Source: Micromonospora echinospora (lineage in GTDB: Bacteria; Actinomycetota; Actinomycetes; Mycobacteriales; Micromonosporaceae). Taken from it: a DNA stretch of 64,000 nt. The notes below the pieces were generated by a model that was not told where the DNA came from, did no database searches, and worked only from the letters and a program-made list of their open reading frames with translations. Made by a program: the position numbers and the translations under genes. Of the stretch, positions 8,906 to 18,300 are shown one piece after another. Positions within the stretch are counted from its first letter, which is position 1. Every line of letters begins with the position of its first letter. The stretch spans positions 5,048,001-5,112,000 of the forward strand of contig NZ_JACHJC010000001.1 of assembly GCF_014203425.1 (NCBI RefSeq). Direction: 5' to 3'.

Positions 8906-10162
8906 TCATTCCCGTACGGCGTTCTTGACATTCGTCAGCGCGGTGTCCCAGGCGTTGGCCGGGTTCACCTTGCCCTGCTCGACGCTGGTGAGCGTGTTGA
9001 GGAACTCGGTGCCGATCGGGCCGTCCTGCGGACCGAAGTAGAAGGGCTTGATCCCCACCACCGACTGGGTGTAGATCTTGCCGATCGGCGCGTTGCTGAA
9101 GAACGGGTCGGTCTTCCCGACCAGCTGCGGGTCGGTGTAGACCGACGGCGTGGTGGGCAGCGATCCCTGCAGCAGGAAGTGGTCGAGCTGACCCTTCGGC
9201 GACTGCATCTCGGAGATGTAGTTCCACGCCGCCTTCGCGTTCTTGGCGCGCTTGGGAATGGCCAGGAAGCTGCCGCCCCAGTTCCCCGAGCCACCGGGAA
9301 TGGTGGCGATGTCCCACTTGCCGTCCGTCTCGGGGGCGTTCGTCTTCATCTGGCTGAGCATCCAGGACGGTGAGCACACCACCGCGTAGTCGCCCTTCTT
9401 CATGGCCGCGGTCCAGCCGGAGGAGAACGACCCCTGCTTGGCGGAGATGCCCGCGGAGAACGCCTTCAGCGTGACGTCGAACGCCGCCTTGACCTGCTCG
9501 TTGTCGTAGTCCAGCTTGCGGTCGGCGCTGTAGTAGCGCTGGCTGCCCTGGTTGACCGCCTGGAAGAAGACGCTGGTCGGCGTGTTGTCCACGAACGGTT
9601 TGCCGGTCTTCTGGACGTACGTCTTGCCGACGTTGATGAACTCGTCCCACGTCGGCCAGAGCTTGGAGACCTCGTCCCGGTCGGTGGGCAGGCCGGCCGC
9701 CTTGAACAGATCGGTACGGTAGGCGACCGCCAGGCCGCCGACGTCGGTCGGCACACCGATGATCTTGCCGTCCTTGGTCGTCGACTGCGCCATCACCCAG
9801 TCGAGGTAGTTCCCCTTGATGTCGTCGGCGCCCAGCGTGGTGAGGTCGACGAAGTTGTCCGGAGACTGCATGAACTTCGGCAGGTCGTCGGCCTGGATCA
9901 GCACCAGGTCGGGCACCTTGCCGCCGGCCAGCGCGGCGGTGAGCGCCTGCGCGGTCTCGGTCGTGCTGCCCACCTCGGTGAGCTTGATACGCACATCGGG
10001 GTGCGCCTTGGTGTAGACGTCGACGTCGGCCTTCTGGTTGATGTTGGCAAACGACCAGAACTCGAAGGTCTTCGAGTCGGATTCGCCGTCTGATCCGCCA
10101 CAACCGCCGAGGAGGAGCGCGGCGGTGGCGATGATGGCTACGGTGCTCCGGACGCGTTTCAA
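8906..10162 (-). CDS. Extracellular sugar-binding lipoprotein of ABC transporter
   Basis: Family-1 solute-binding protein, 418 residues. It has a lipoprotein signal peptide with lipobox LLGGC (Cys about residue 21), so it should be anchored on the outside of the membrane and deliver sugars to the two downstream permeases. The start is a TTG at 10162 preceded by GGAGGG. The body shows the usual family pattern (FWSFANINQKADVDVY near the N-terminus, then TWDEFINVGK). It is the first gene of a three-gene minus-strand operon whose upstream region carries palindromes that could bind a LacI- or GntR-type repressor. Xylo-oligosaccharides are the likely ligand from context. Confidence 0.9.
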   Translation of the reverse strand: MKRVRSTVAIIATAALLLGGCGGSDGESDSKTFEFWSFANINQKADVDVYTKAHPDVRIKLTEVGSTTETAQALTAALAGGKVPDLVLIQADDLPKFMQSPDNFVDLTTLGADDIKGNYLDWVMAQSTTKDGKIIGVPTDVGGLAVAYRTDLFKAAGLPTDRDEVSKLWPTWDEFINVGKTYVQKTGKPFVDNTPTSVFFQAVNQGSQRYYSADRKLDYDNEQVKAAFDVTLKAFSAGISAKQGSFSSGWTAAMKKGDYAVVCSPSWMLSQMKTNAPETDGKWDIATIPGGSGNWGGSFLAIPKRAKNAKAAWNYISEMQSPKGQLDHFLLQGSLPTTPSVYTDPQLVGKTDPFFSNAPIGKIYTQSVVGIKPFYFGPQDGPIGTEFLNTLTSVEQGKVNPANAWDTALTNVKNAVRE

Positions 10163-10322
10163 CGGCCCTCCATACGGTGATCGTGCGGCGGTGGCGGGTG
10201 CCCGCGGCGAATCAGGGCGACGGTCCTACCGGCGGTGGGCACCGCAGGCAGAAGCCGACGAGTGGCCTCACCGACGGGTCAGCGGTGATCCCGTCGTCGG
10301 TGAGATCGTCGTCTCCGAAACT

Positions 10323-10340
10323 TATCGAGATATTTACATG
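10323..10340. promoter_or_regulatory. Candidate operator/promoter element, TATC-GA-GATA with ATGTAAAT
   Basis: An AT-rich island upstream of the sugar-binding protein gene carries the inverted repeat TATC-GA-GATA (10323-10332). Read on the minus strand it is preceded by ATGTAAAT, an octamer also found in front of the LPMO gene at 40348-40355. It is about 160 bases from the binding-protein start. Operator function is inferred. Confidence 0.35.
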
Positions 10341-10410
10341 CCACGATCGCGTGCGCTGAGGCTACTAAGTGCCCCGCCATCCGTCAACGACCCCGCTGCC
10401 AGCACGAGCG

Positions 10411-10438
10411 CCGGTCGGCGGGGAAACGTTCCGACCGG
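10411..10438. promoter_or_regulatory. Inverted repeat enclosing GGAAACGTTCC
   Basis: Perfect 8-bp arms (10411-10418 and 10431-10438) enclose a near-palindrome GGAAACGTTCC (10422-10432). It could be a LacI-type operator for the binding-protein operon or a terminator for the GH51 gene, which ends 153 bases away. I cannot decide between the two. Confidence 0.3.
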
Positions 10439-10445
10439 CACAGCG

Positions 10446-10459
10446 CCGAAAATTTTCGG
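10446..10459. promoter_or_regulatory. Perfect palindrome CCGAAAATTTTCGG, candidate operator
   Basis: A perfect 14-base palindrome lies 287 bases upstream of the sugar-binding protein gene and 132 bases downstream of the GH51 gene. The core CGAA-N-TTCG arrangement resembles operators described for xylosidase-operon repressors of the LacI family in Streptomyces (from memory). Function is inferred. Confidence 0.4.
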
Positions 10460-10590
10460 AGCGAGCAGCGCGCCATGCGGCGGCTCCGATAGACCGAGGT
10501 AATTGGACGGCCCGCTAGCCCGCTCCCGGGCAGCGCCCTGCCACCGCTGTCGCCGCGTCGAACCCCATGAAACGGGCCCCGGCTCGACGG

Positions 10591-12117
10591 TCAGGCGAGA
10601 TCCAGCTCCACCGTCACGTACGCGTGCGGGGGCAGCTCGACCTCCAGGCCTCGCGGGTGGTCAGCGACCCCGGCGTGCTCGCGGGGCGCGACGCCCGTGG
10701 TCGACGGCGTGTTGTGCGCGTCGAGCGCCTCGGCCGTCAGGACGGTGGCCCGGTGGGCCGTCACGTCCCGGCCGCGCAGGTCGAGGACGACAGTCACCGG
10801 ACGCCGCGCGTCGAGATTCGACAGCGAGACCAGCGCCGTGTCGCCGCGCGTCGAGGCGGACGCCGAGAGCGTCGCCAGGCTCTCCCCCGCCACCTGGTGC
10901 ACCGGGACATCGCCCTTGAAGGTCACGGCGAGCGACGCCGCGTCATGGTGGGCCCGGTTCATCGCGAACACGTGGTACGAGGGCGTGAGCACCAGCGCGC
11001 CCGTCTCCGGGTCGGTGAGAATCATGGCCTGGAGCACGTTCACGGTCTGCGCGATGTTCGCCATCACGACGCGCGCCGCGTGGCGGTGGTACGTGTCGAG
11101 GTGCACGGCGGCGACCAGCGCGTCGCGCAGCGTGTTCTGCTGGTACAGGAAGCCGGGGTTGGTGCCCGGCTCCACGTCCCACCAGGTACCCCACTCGTCC
11201 ACGACGAGGCCGACCTTGCGCTGCGGGTCCCAGCGGTCCATGACCGCCTCGTGGCGCGAGACCAGTTCCTCGATCCGGGTCGCGTTCCGCAGCGCGAGGT
11301 ACCACTCCTCCTCGTCGAAGCCGGTGGCCGCGCCCTTCGACGACCAGCCCCGGGTCATCGTGTAGTAGTGCAGCGAGACGGCCTGGAACGGCCAGGCGCG
11401 GGAGTCCGGCGCCGCCAGGTCGTCGAAGGAACGCATCAGCGTCTCGGTCCAGTGGTAGTCGTCGCTGTTCGCGCCCGCGGCGATCCGGTACACCGTGTTG
11501 TCGCCGTGGTCGCGGACGTAGGTGGCGTACTGGCGGGCCAACGAGGCGAACTGCTCGACGCGCAGGTTGCCGCCACAGCCCCACGCCTCGTTGCCCAGTC
11601 CCCAGAACGGGACCCGCCAGGGCTCGTCGCGCCCGTTCTCCCGGCGCAGGGCGGCCATCGGAGAGTCGTCGCCGCGGGTCAGGTACTCGGCCCACTCGGA
11701 CATCTCCCGCACGCTGCCCGAGCCGACGTTGCCGGAGACGTACGGATCCGCGCCCAGCAGCTCGCACAGTGCCATGAACTCGTGCGTGCCGAAGGCGTTG
11801 TCCTCGACCACGTCGCCCCAGTGCGAGTTGACCATGCGAGGGCGCAGCCCGCGCGGGCCGATCCCGTCGCGCCAGTGGTAGTCGTCGGCGAAGCAGCCGC
11901 CCGGCCAGCGCAGATTCGGGATGCCGATGCGGCGCAGCGCCTCCACCACGTCGAGGCGGATCCCGTCCTCGTTCGGGATCGCGGGGTCCTCCCCCACCCA
12001 GAAGCCGCCGTAGACGCAGCGCCCCAGGTGCTCCGCGAAGTGGCCGTAGACGTGGCGGGAGATGGTGGGGCCGGTCAGGTCGAGGTCAATGACGGCGGTG
12101 ACGGTCGAGGCGGTCAT
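10591..12117 (-). CDS. GH51 alpha-L-arabinofuranosidase
   Basis: Retaining enzyme removing arabinofuranosyl side chains from arabinoxylo-oligosaccharides; 508 residues, no signal peptide, so cytoplasmic. The TIM barrel (about residues 20-390) shows the acid/base Glu177 in GLGNEAWGC and the nucleophile Glu308 in [10 protein letters not shown], followed by a C-terminal beta-sandwich. The ATG at 12117 has AAGGA five bases upstream; longer frames upstream are not needed. It is transcribed alone, divergent from the GntR/ABC operon. The length and motifs fit the family well; the preference for arabinoxylan over arabinan is contextual. Confidence 0.93.
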   Translation of the reverse strand: MTASTVTAVIDLDLTGPTISRHVYGHFAEHLGRCVYGGFWVGEDPAIPNEDGIRLDVVEALRRIGIPNLRWPGGCFADDYHWRDGIGPRGLRPRMVNSHWGDVVEDNAFGTHEFMALCELLGADPYVSGNVGSGSVREMSEWAEYLTRGDDSPMAALRRENGRDEPWRVPFWGLGNEAWGCGGNLRVEQFASLARQYATYVRDHGDNTVYRIAAGANSDDYHWTETLMRSFDDLAAPDSRAWPFQAVSLHYYTMTRGWSSKGAATGFDEEEWYLALRNATRIEELVSRHEAVMDRWDPQRKVGLVVDEWGTWWDVEPGTNPGFLYQQNTLRDALVAAVHLDTYHRHAARVVMANIAQTVNVLQAMILTDPETGALVLTPSYHVFAMNRAHHDAASLAVTFKGDVPVHQVAGESLATLSASASTRGDTALVSLSNLDARRPVTVVLDLRGRDVTAHRATVLTAEALDAHNTPSTTGVAPREHAGVADHPRGLEVELPPHAYVTVELDLA

Positions 12118-12306
12118 GGTCGTCCTTGGTGGAAGCGGCCTGAGGGGTGCGACGGGGCGGCCGGGCGGCTGTGCCGACCGGGGAACGGGGCTCGCGCCGT
12201 AACGTCGGCCACGATACAGGGACAGGCGATCATGTCGATCCCCCAGCCGCGGTCCACCCGCCGCGATCGTGCGGGCGCGTCGGCCTTCTTGACCGCCCAC
12301 CTGCCG

Positions 12307-12328
12307 CTTTACTACGATACTAGTAAAG
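12307..12328. promoter_or_regulatory. Inverted-repeat operator CTTTACTA-N6-TAGTAAAG before GntR gene
   Basis: Perfect 8-bp arms 12307-12314 and 12321-12328 surround six bases. The repeat ends 16 bases before the GTG start of the YtrA-type GntR gene and overlaps a plausible -10 region (TACGAT). Autoregulated YtrA-family operons typically carry such a site; binding by this regulator is inferred. Confidence 0.65.
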
Positions 12329-12344
12329 CAGCGAAGGGCTACCA

Positions 12345-12740
12345 GTGTTCGTCTTCCGGCTCGACAACCACTCCGGCGTGCCGCCGTACCTGCAACTCGT
12401 CCAGCAGGTCCGCCAGGCCGTGCTGCTGGGCTTCCTCCAACCCGGCGACCGCCTGCCGCTCATCCGCGAGGTGGTCGAGGACCTGGCGATCAACCCGAAC
12501 ACAGTCGCCAAGGCGTACCGGCAGATGGAGCAGGAGAACCTGGTCACCGGCCGGCCCGGCCAGGGCACGTTCGTCAACGAACAGCAGTCGGCCGCGATGT
12601 CGCCGTCGACGTACACGTCGCTTCGCCGCGGCCTGGCGACGTGGCTGCGCCGCGCCTACGCGGCCGGCCTCGACGAACAGGCGGTCGACGCGCTCTTCAC
12701 TTCCGTCCACCAGCAGACGAGGAACGAGGACGTGGCGTGA
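12345..12740 (+). CDS. GntR-family regulator, YtrA subfamily
   Basis: Short (131 residues) DNA-binding regulator. An N-terminal winged helix occupies residues 10-80 ([26 protein letters not shown]), followed by a short alpha-helical tail and no large effector domain, as in the YtrA subfamily. The GTG at 12345 follows GAAGGG. Its stop overlaps the start of the ABC ATPase gene (GTGA), so it is the first gene of a three-gene operon with its own transporter, the usual arrangement for YtrA regulators that sense envelope stress or a drug. The inverted repeat immediately upstream is the likely operator. Confidence 0.9.
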   Translation: MFVFRLDNHSGVPPYLQLVQQVRQAVLLGFLQPGDRLPLIREVVEDLAINPNTVAKAYRQMEQENLVTGRPGQGTFVNEQQSAAMSPSTYTSLRRGLATWLRRAYAAGLDEQAVDALFTSVHQQTRNEDVA

Positions 12741-13636
12741 CAGGGACCGAGATCGCGCTGCGCACCGACGGTGTGGGCAAGCGGTACCGGAAGGGCTGGG
12801 CGCTGCGCGACTGCACCCTGGCCCTGCCGGCGGGCGGCGTGATCGCCCTGGTCGGGCCGAACGGCGCGGGCAAGACCACGCTGCTGCGCCTGGTCGTCGG
12901 GTTGCTGGCGCCGAGCACCGGCACGGTGGAGGTCCTCGGCCACGACGTCACGGCCAGCACCCCGCAGACCCTGTCCCGGGTCGGGTTCCTGGCCCAGGAT
13001 CACCCGCTGTACAAGCGCTTCACAGTCGCCGAGATGCTCCGCTTCGGCCGGGCCTGCAACCTGCGGTTCGACCAAGGGCTGGCCGAACGCCGGCTGGCGA
13101 AGCTGGGCATCCCGCTCGACCGCAGGGCCGGCTCGCTCTCCGGCGGGCAGCAGGCCCAGGTCGCGTTGGCGCTGGCCCTGGCGAAGCGGCCGGACCTGCT
13201 TGTCCTCGACGAACCGGTGGCCAGCCTCGACCCGCTGGCCCGGCGCGAGTTCATGCAGGTCCTCATGGGCGCGGTGGCCGAAGGCGGGGTGACAGTCCTG
13301 TTCTCCTCCCACGTCGTGCACGAGCTGGAGCGCGTCTGCGACCACCTGGTCGTGCTCAACCAGGGCCGGGTCACGCTCACCGGTGACATCGACACCCTCC
13401 TCGCCGAGCACCGGCTGCTCGTGGGCCCGCGGACGGCCACCGACCTCGGCCGCTCCGGCGCGGTCGTGGAGGCCGTCCACAGCGATCGGCACACGACCCT
13501 GCTGGTACGCGACGGCGGGATCCCGGCCGCGCCTGGGTGGCAGGCCCAGCCGGTCGGGCTGGAGGACCTGGTGCTGGCGTACCTGCGCCGGCCGTCCGAG
13601 CCGGGCGCCGCGGTCCCGTCGGAGGTGGCGGCATGA
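12737..13636 (+). CDS. ABC transporter ATP-binding protein (export type)
   Basis: 299-residue nucleotide-binding subunit. Walker A GPNGAGKTT is near residue 40, followed by the Q-loop, the signature SLSGGQQ, Walker B LLVLDEPVASLDP and the switch histidine in SSHVVHE. A C-terminal extension of about 80 residues is typical of drug or lipid exporters. The GTG at 12737 overlaps the regulator's stop and has GAGGA upstream. It pairs with the next gene's membrane subunit. Substrate is unknown; exporters regulated by YtrA proteins often handle cell-envelope antibiotics. Confidence 0.92.
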   Translation: MTGTEIALRTDGVGKRYRKGWALRDCTLALPAGGVIALVGPNGAGKTTLLRLVVGLLAPSTGTVEVLGHDVTASTPQTLSRVGFLAQDHPLYKRFTVAEMLRFGRACNLRFDQGLAERRLAKLGIPLDRRAGSLSGGQQAQVALALALAKRPDLLVLDEPVASLDPLARREFMQVLMGAVAEGGVTVLFSSHVVHELERVCDHLVVLNQGRVTLTGDIDTLLAEHRLLVGPRTATDLGRSGAVVEAVHSDRHTTLLVRDGGIPAAPGWQAQPVGLEDLVLAYLRRPSEPGAAVPSEVAA

Positions 13637-14598
13637 CGTGGTTGATCTGGCGCCAGCACCGCACCGAGGTCTGCGTCCTGGGTCTGCTCGTCGGCGTGTT
13701 CGGCATCGCCCTGCTCGTGCTCGGGACGCAGGCCCACGACCTGTTCCCCGGCGGTCCCGCCCGGTGCGCGGGAGAAGCAGGCGTCAACGAGACGTGCACG
13801 GTCGCCTTCCGCCGGCTCGACGAGGAGTACGGGTACGTCGAGAACCTCCTCGCGGCCTTCTATCTGGTCCCGGTCGTCATCGGCGCGTTCCTCGGCGCGC
13901 CGCTGCTCGCGCGCGAACTGGAGGACGGCACCTGGCAGCTCGCCTGGACGCAGGCCGTGCCACGGATGCGCTGGCTGGCGGCCAAGCTCGCAGCGCTGGC
14001 CGGCGTCACCGTCGCACTCACCGGGATGTTCACCGCGGTGCTCACCTGGTTCCGTCAGCCGTTCGACGCGTGGGAAGGACGGTTCCAGTACGACGCCTTC
14101 GACCTGGAGGGACTCGTTCCGCTGGCGTACGCGCTGTTCGCGTTCGGCGTCGCCACCGTCGCGGGGGCGATCCTGCGGCGCAGCCTGCCCGCGTTCGGCG
14201 TCGCGTTCGGGGCGTTCCTCGCCGCCCGGATGTCGGTGGCGCTGCTGGCCCGCCCCGCGTACGCCACGCCGCTCACCACCATGGAGCCGGTCCCCGCCGG
14301 CGGCACGAAGGGCCAGGCCGGGCCCAGCGTCGCCGACTGGATGATCGAACGCGGATACGCGGACGCCGCCGGGCGCAGGCTGAGCCGGAGCGAGTACTAC
14401 GAACTGGAGGACGCCGCCAACCAGGCCGGCACCAACCTCAACCAGTTCCTGCACGCGCGGGGCATCCAGCAGTTCGGGGTCTATCACCCGGCCGACCGGT
14501 TCTGGACGTTCCAGCTCATCGAGGCGGCCCTGTTCGTCGCGGTCGCGGCGAGCCTGATCGGTGTGGTGGTGTGGCGGGTGCGGCGCCGAATGATCTAG
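13633..14598 (+). CDS. ABC-2 type membrane permease
   Basis: 321-residue membrane subunit partnered with the preceding ATPase. Hydrophobic segments occur near residues 17-38 (first helix), around 80-105, 135-160, 185-215 and at the C-terminus (LFVAVAASLIGVVVW), with a large hydrophilic loop between the fourth and last helices. The ATG at 13633 is in an ATGA overlap with the ATPase stop and has GGAGGT seven bases upstream. It begins with TWLIWRQHR, typical of actinobacterial ABC-2 permeases that follow YtrA regulators. Last gene of the operon. Confidence 0.85.
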   Translation: MTWLIWRQHRTEVCVLGLLVGVFGIALLVLGTQAHDLFPGGPARCAGEAGVNETCTVAFRRLDEEYGYVENLLAAFYLVPVVIGAFLGAPLLARELEDGTWQLAWTQAVPRMRWLAAKLAALAGVTVALTGMFTAVLTWFRQPFDAWEGRFQYDAFDLEGLVPLAYALFAFGVATVAGAILRRSLPAFGVAFGAFLAARMSVALLARPAYATPLTTMEPVPAGGTKGQAGPSVADWMIERGYADAAGRRLSRSEYYELEDAANQAGTNLNQFLHARGIQQFGVYHPADRFWTFQLIEAALFVAVAASLIGVVVWRVRRRMI

Positions 14599-14723
14599 CG
14601 CGCCGCGCGAGCGAGACCCCGTCCTCAACGAACAGGCGGTACGGACGCAAGGAATCCACAAGGAATCCGCCACGGGGGCTCGCGGAGCATGAGGCGACAT
14701 CGCCGCATGAGGAGGTAGACCGG

Positions 14724-15242
14724 ATGGTCAAATCGAAACTCGTCCGAATGCTCGCAGCGCTGCTTCTGGGCACGGGGCTCGCCGCCGTGGTGCCGCAGGC
14801 CGCCAACGCCAACGCCAACGCCAACGCCAACGCCAACGCCAACGCCTGTACCGATTTCTGCTACGACGGCAAGGACCCGGTGGCCCTCGGGTGCGGAAAC
14901 ACCAGCACGAAACACGCCGCACCCATCCAGGTCAGTGGCACCACGATCGGGATCATCGAGTTGCGTTACAGCTCGGCATGCCGCACCGCGTGGGGGCGAA
15001 TCCAGATCTGGAAGGCGGAGTGGGAGAAGGGGGCGATCCCCTGGGCGTACGGCCAGGTCGTCCGCAACAGCTCCAGATACCCCGCGAACTACCGGTGCAC
15101 AAGGCTCACCTGGAGCAGCGTCACCAGCTCATACACCTGCTACACGCCCATGGTCAACGACAAGAACCTCGTCTCGTTCGCCAACGCGGAACTGCAGTAC
15201 TACAACGCCACGGGCATCTACGCCCAGACCGCAGAGTACTGA
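14724..15242 (+). CDS. Secreted DUF2690 protein with Ala-Asn repeat
   Basis: 172-residue exported protein. GGAGGT precedes the ATG by seven bases. A Sec signal peptide (residues 1 to about 27) is followed by seven Ala-Asn dipeptides at the mature N-terminus, then a DUF2690 domain with CTDFCYDGKDP, LGC and the IIELRYSSACRTAWGRI segment. Cysteines are spaced for disulfides. Function of DUF2690 is unknown; some family members sit behind transmembrane helix-turn-helix proteins. The SARP gene starts 106 bases downstream on the same strand. The repeat is encoded by a hexanucleotide microsatellite, so its length probably varies between strains. Confidence 0.8.
   Translation: MVKSKLVRMLAALLLGTGLAAVVPQAANANANANANANANACTDFCYDGKDPVALGCGNTSTKHAAPIQVSGTTIGIIELRYSSACRTAWGRIQIWKAEWEKGAIPWAYGQVVRNSSRYPANYRCTRLTWSSVTSSYTCYTPMVNDKNLVSFANAELQYYNATGIYAQTAEY
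14802..14846 (+). repeat. Hexanucleotide microsatellite (GCCAAC)7
   Basis: Seven exact copies of GCCAAC plus a final GCC encode the Ala-Asn run at the predicted signal-peptide cleavage region of the DUF2690 protein. The unit is a multiple of three, so slippage would change length but not frame. Confidence 0.95.
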
Positions 15243-15348
15243 CCGCGCGGAACCCGACACCTCGGCGCGACCGGAGCGCCATCGGTTGGTGGGAAGATTC
15301 ACCCTCGTAGGAACGAATGCGCGGACGGCGTGCCATCGGGGGCGACAG

Positions 15349-18300
15349 GTGGATCTTCGGTTGCTCGGGGCGGTGGAGATATGGGGTCCGAGCGGGCTGG
15401 TCGATACCGGGCCGGCACGCCAGCGCACGGTCTTGGCCGCCCTGGCCTTCGACGCGGGCAACGTGGTCGACGCCGACCTGTTGATCGACCGGGTCTGGGG
15501 CGACCGGCCGCCGGATCGGGCCCGCGCGACGCTGCACTCCTATCTCGCTCGTCTACGCAGGATTCTGCTGGTGGCCGGCGGCGCGCGGCTCGTCCGCCGC
15601 TCCGCCGGCTATCTGCTCGACGGCGATCCCGAACTGGTCGACCTGCACCGGTTCCGGCGGCTGGTGACCCGGGCTCGAGTGCATCAGCACTCCGACGCCC
15701 AGCGGGCCAGACTGTTTCGGGAAGCCCTCCAGTTGTGGCGCGGCACCGCGCTCGCCGGCCTCAACAGCTCGTGGGCAGCCCAGGTCCGAGGTGTTCTCCG
15801 CCGCGAGTACCAGGACGCCACCCTCGCGTGGGCCGAGGTCGAACTGCGGGCGGGCAACGCCGCTGACACGGTCGGTCGCGTGACCCATCTCCTGGCCGCC
15901 GATCCGTACGCGGAGCCTGTCGCGGCGATGTTGATGCGCCTGCACTACAGCCTCGGCCGCACCGCCGACGCCCTCAATCTGTACGCGACCGTCAAGAGCC
16001 GCCTGGCCGAGGAACTGGGAGCGGACCCGAGCCAGGAACTGCAGGCGGTGCATCAGCTGGTCCTCCGTGGCGACGCGTCTCCCGCCGCACCGTGGCCGGC
16101 CGGACCGGCCGTGGGACCGACACTTCTTCCCCTCGACACCTACGGCTTCGTCGGTCGCAAGGAACCGCTGGACCGGCTCGACGAGGCCCTAACGCGCGCC
16201 GGCCGGCAGTCGACCGCCGTACCGCTCTGCCTCGTCACGGGACCACCGGGCGTCGGCAAGACCGCACTCGCGGTGCATTGGGCACATCGGGTCCGCGACC
16301 GGTTTCCCGGCGGGCAGATCTACGTCAACCTGCGCGGCTTCCACCCGAGCGGCACCCCGGTGAGTACCTCGGAAGCTTTACACATCCTCTTGACGGCCAT
16401 CGGTGTGCCGCCCGCGCGCATCCCGGCCGATCCGGACGCGCAGGCGGCTCTCTACCGGACCGTGCTCGCTGACCGGCGTGTCCTGGTCCTGCTCGACAAC
16501 GCTCGCGACGCCGACCAGGTGCGCCCGCTGCTGCCGGCGGCACCCGGCTCTCTCGCACTGATCACCAGCCGGCACGAACTCGCCAGCCTCGTCGCCATCG
16601 AGGCCGCCCATCCCGTACCCGTGGGCCTGCTCACGAGCGACGAAGCCCGGGCACTCCTCGCCGAACGTCTGGGCACGGACCGTACGGCCGCCGAGCCCGA
16701 TGCCGTCAACATGGTCGTCGACCGCTGCGCACGCCTTCCGCTCGCGTTGGCCATCGCCGCAGCGCGCGCCGCCACCCGCCCGGGCGTGCCGCTCGCCGAT
16801 CTCGCCGCCGATCTCGCGAGCGACGATGTCACCGGTTCTGTCACCGGCCCCGGCCGGCTCGACACGCTCAGCACGGGCGAGCCCGGGGCGGACATCCGCG
16901 CCGTGTTCGCCTGCTCGTACGACGCGTTGCGGCCCGACACGGCTCGGCTGTTCCGGCTGCTCGGCCTGCATCCCGGCGCCGACCTCCGCACGCCGGCCGC
17001 GGCCAGCCTCGCCGGGCTGCCGATCGCACAGACCGCACCGCTGCTGGCCGAACTCATGCGCGCCCACCTGATCGAGGAACCGGCCCGCGGCCGGTACAGC
17101 TGTCACGACCTGTTGCGGGCCTACGCCGCCGACCGGACTGCCGACGAGGATTCCGTACCGGCCCGCCGCGACGCGATCACCCGCCTTTTCGACCACTTCC
17201 TGCACAACGCCGAGTACGCAGTGGGCGTGCTGTTCCCGGCGGAGCAGAAGTCACCCTCGCGCACATCCGCTCCGGCGATCACCTTCGATGGGCCCGCCGC
17301 CGCGCGCGCCTGGCTGGACGCCGAACGTGCCAATATCGCCGCCCTCGCGTGCCACGAGGAGGTCCATGACTGGCCGGGCCGAACAACGGCGTTGGTCACG
17401 ACGCTCTACCGCTACCTCGATTCCGGACACTGCACCGACGCGCTCCTGCTGCACACACGCGCCTATGACGCAGCGCGCCACGCGGGCGATCACGCCGCGG
17501 AGGCCAGAGCCCACAACGACATCGGCCAGGCGTACCGGCGATCCGGCCGCTTCGGTCACGCCCTGAGCCGTCACCGGCAAGCGCTGTCCCTCTTCCAGCG
17601 TGTCGGCGACCGCGCCGGCGAGGCCCGCACGCTGGGCCACCTCGGCGTCACCCAGTGGCGTCTGGGCGACTACCCGCAATGCAGGCAGTTCCACCAGGCT
17701 TCTCTCGACCTGTACCGCGAGATCGGTGACCGGCTCGGCGAAGCCAACCAGCTCAACGTCTTCGGCTTCGGCCATCGGCAGCTCGGCCAGTACGCAAAGG
17801 CCGTCGAGCTCCACCTCCAGGCACTCGCGCTCTTCCGGGAACTCGACGACCGGCTCGACGAAGCCGACACCCTCAACCATCTCGGCACCAGTTACCAACA
17901 GCAGGGCAGGTTCCCGGAAGCGGTCGACTGCATAGGCCGGGCCATCGAGGTGTTCCGGGAGCTGGGCTACCAACCCGGCGAGGTCCATGCCCTCAACAAC
18001 CTCGGCCATACGTTGCTGCGATCCGGCCAGCACCGGGCGGCCTGCGAGCACCATCGCCGAGCGCTGAGCCTGGCCCGCGAAATCGGCGAACGCGTCTACG
18101 AGGCCGAGGCGCTCAACGGGCTGGGGATGGCGCTGCTGGCCGTGGGTGACATCGAAACGGCGCGTGCCCGGCTGCACGCCGCGCTGAGCCTCGCCGAACG
18201 GACCGGTGACCGCCGCGAACAGGCCAATGCACACGATGGCCTCGCTCACATCTGCCGCCACGTCGGCGACGTCGGCCAGGCCCGCCGACACTGGGAGGCC

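Noticed and set aside
10555..10590. Hairpin at the GH51 stop (GTCGA/TCGAC arms)
   Set aside because: Only 5-6 bp with a large loop; weaker than many chance repeats in GC-rich DNA.
10567..13386. Very long plus-strand frame (939 codons) opposite the GH51 gene
   Set aside because: It is an antisense shadow of GH51 and then runs out of frame through the GntR and ATPase genes; composition is Arg/Val/Gly-rich with no domain.
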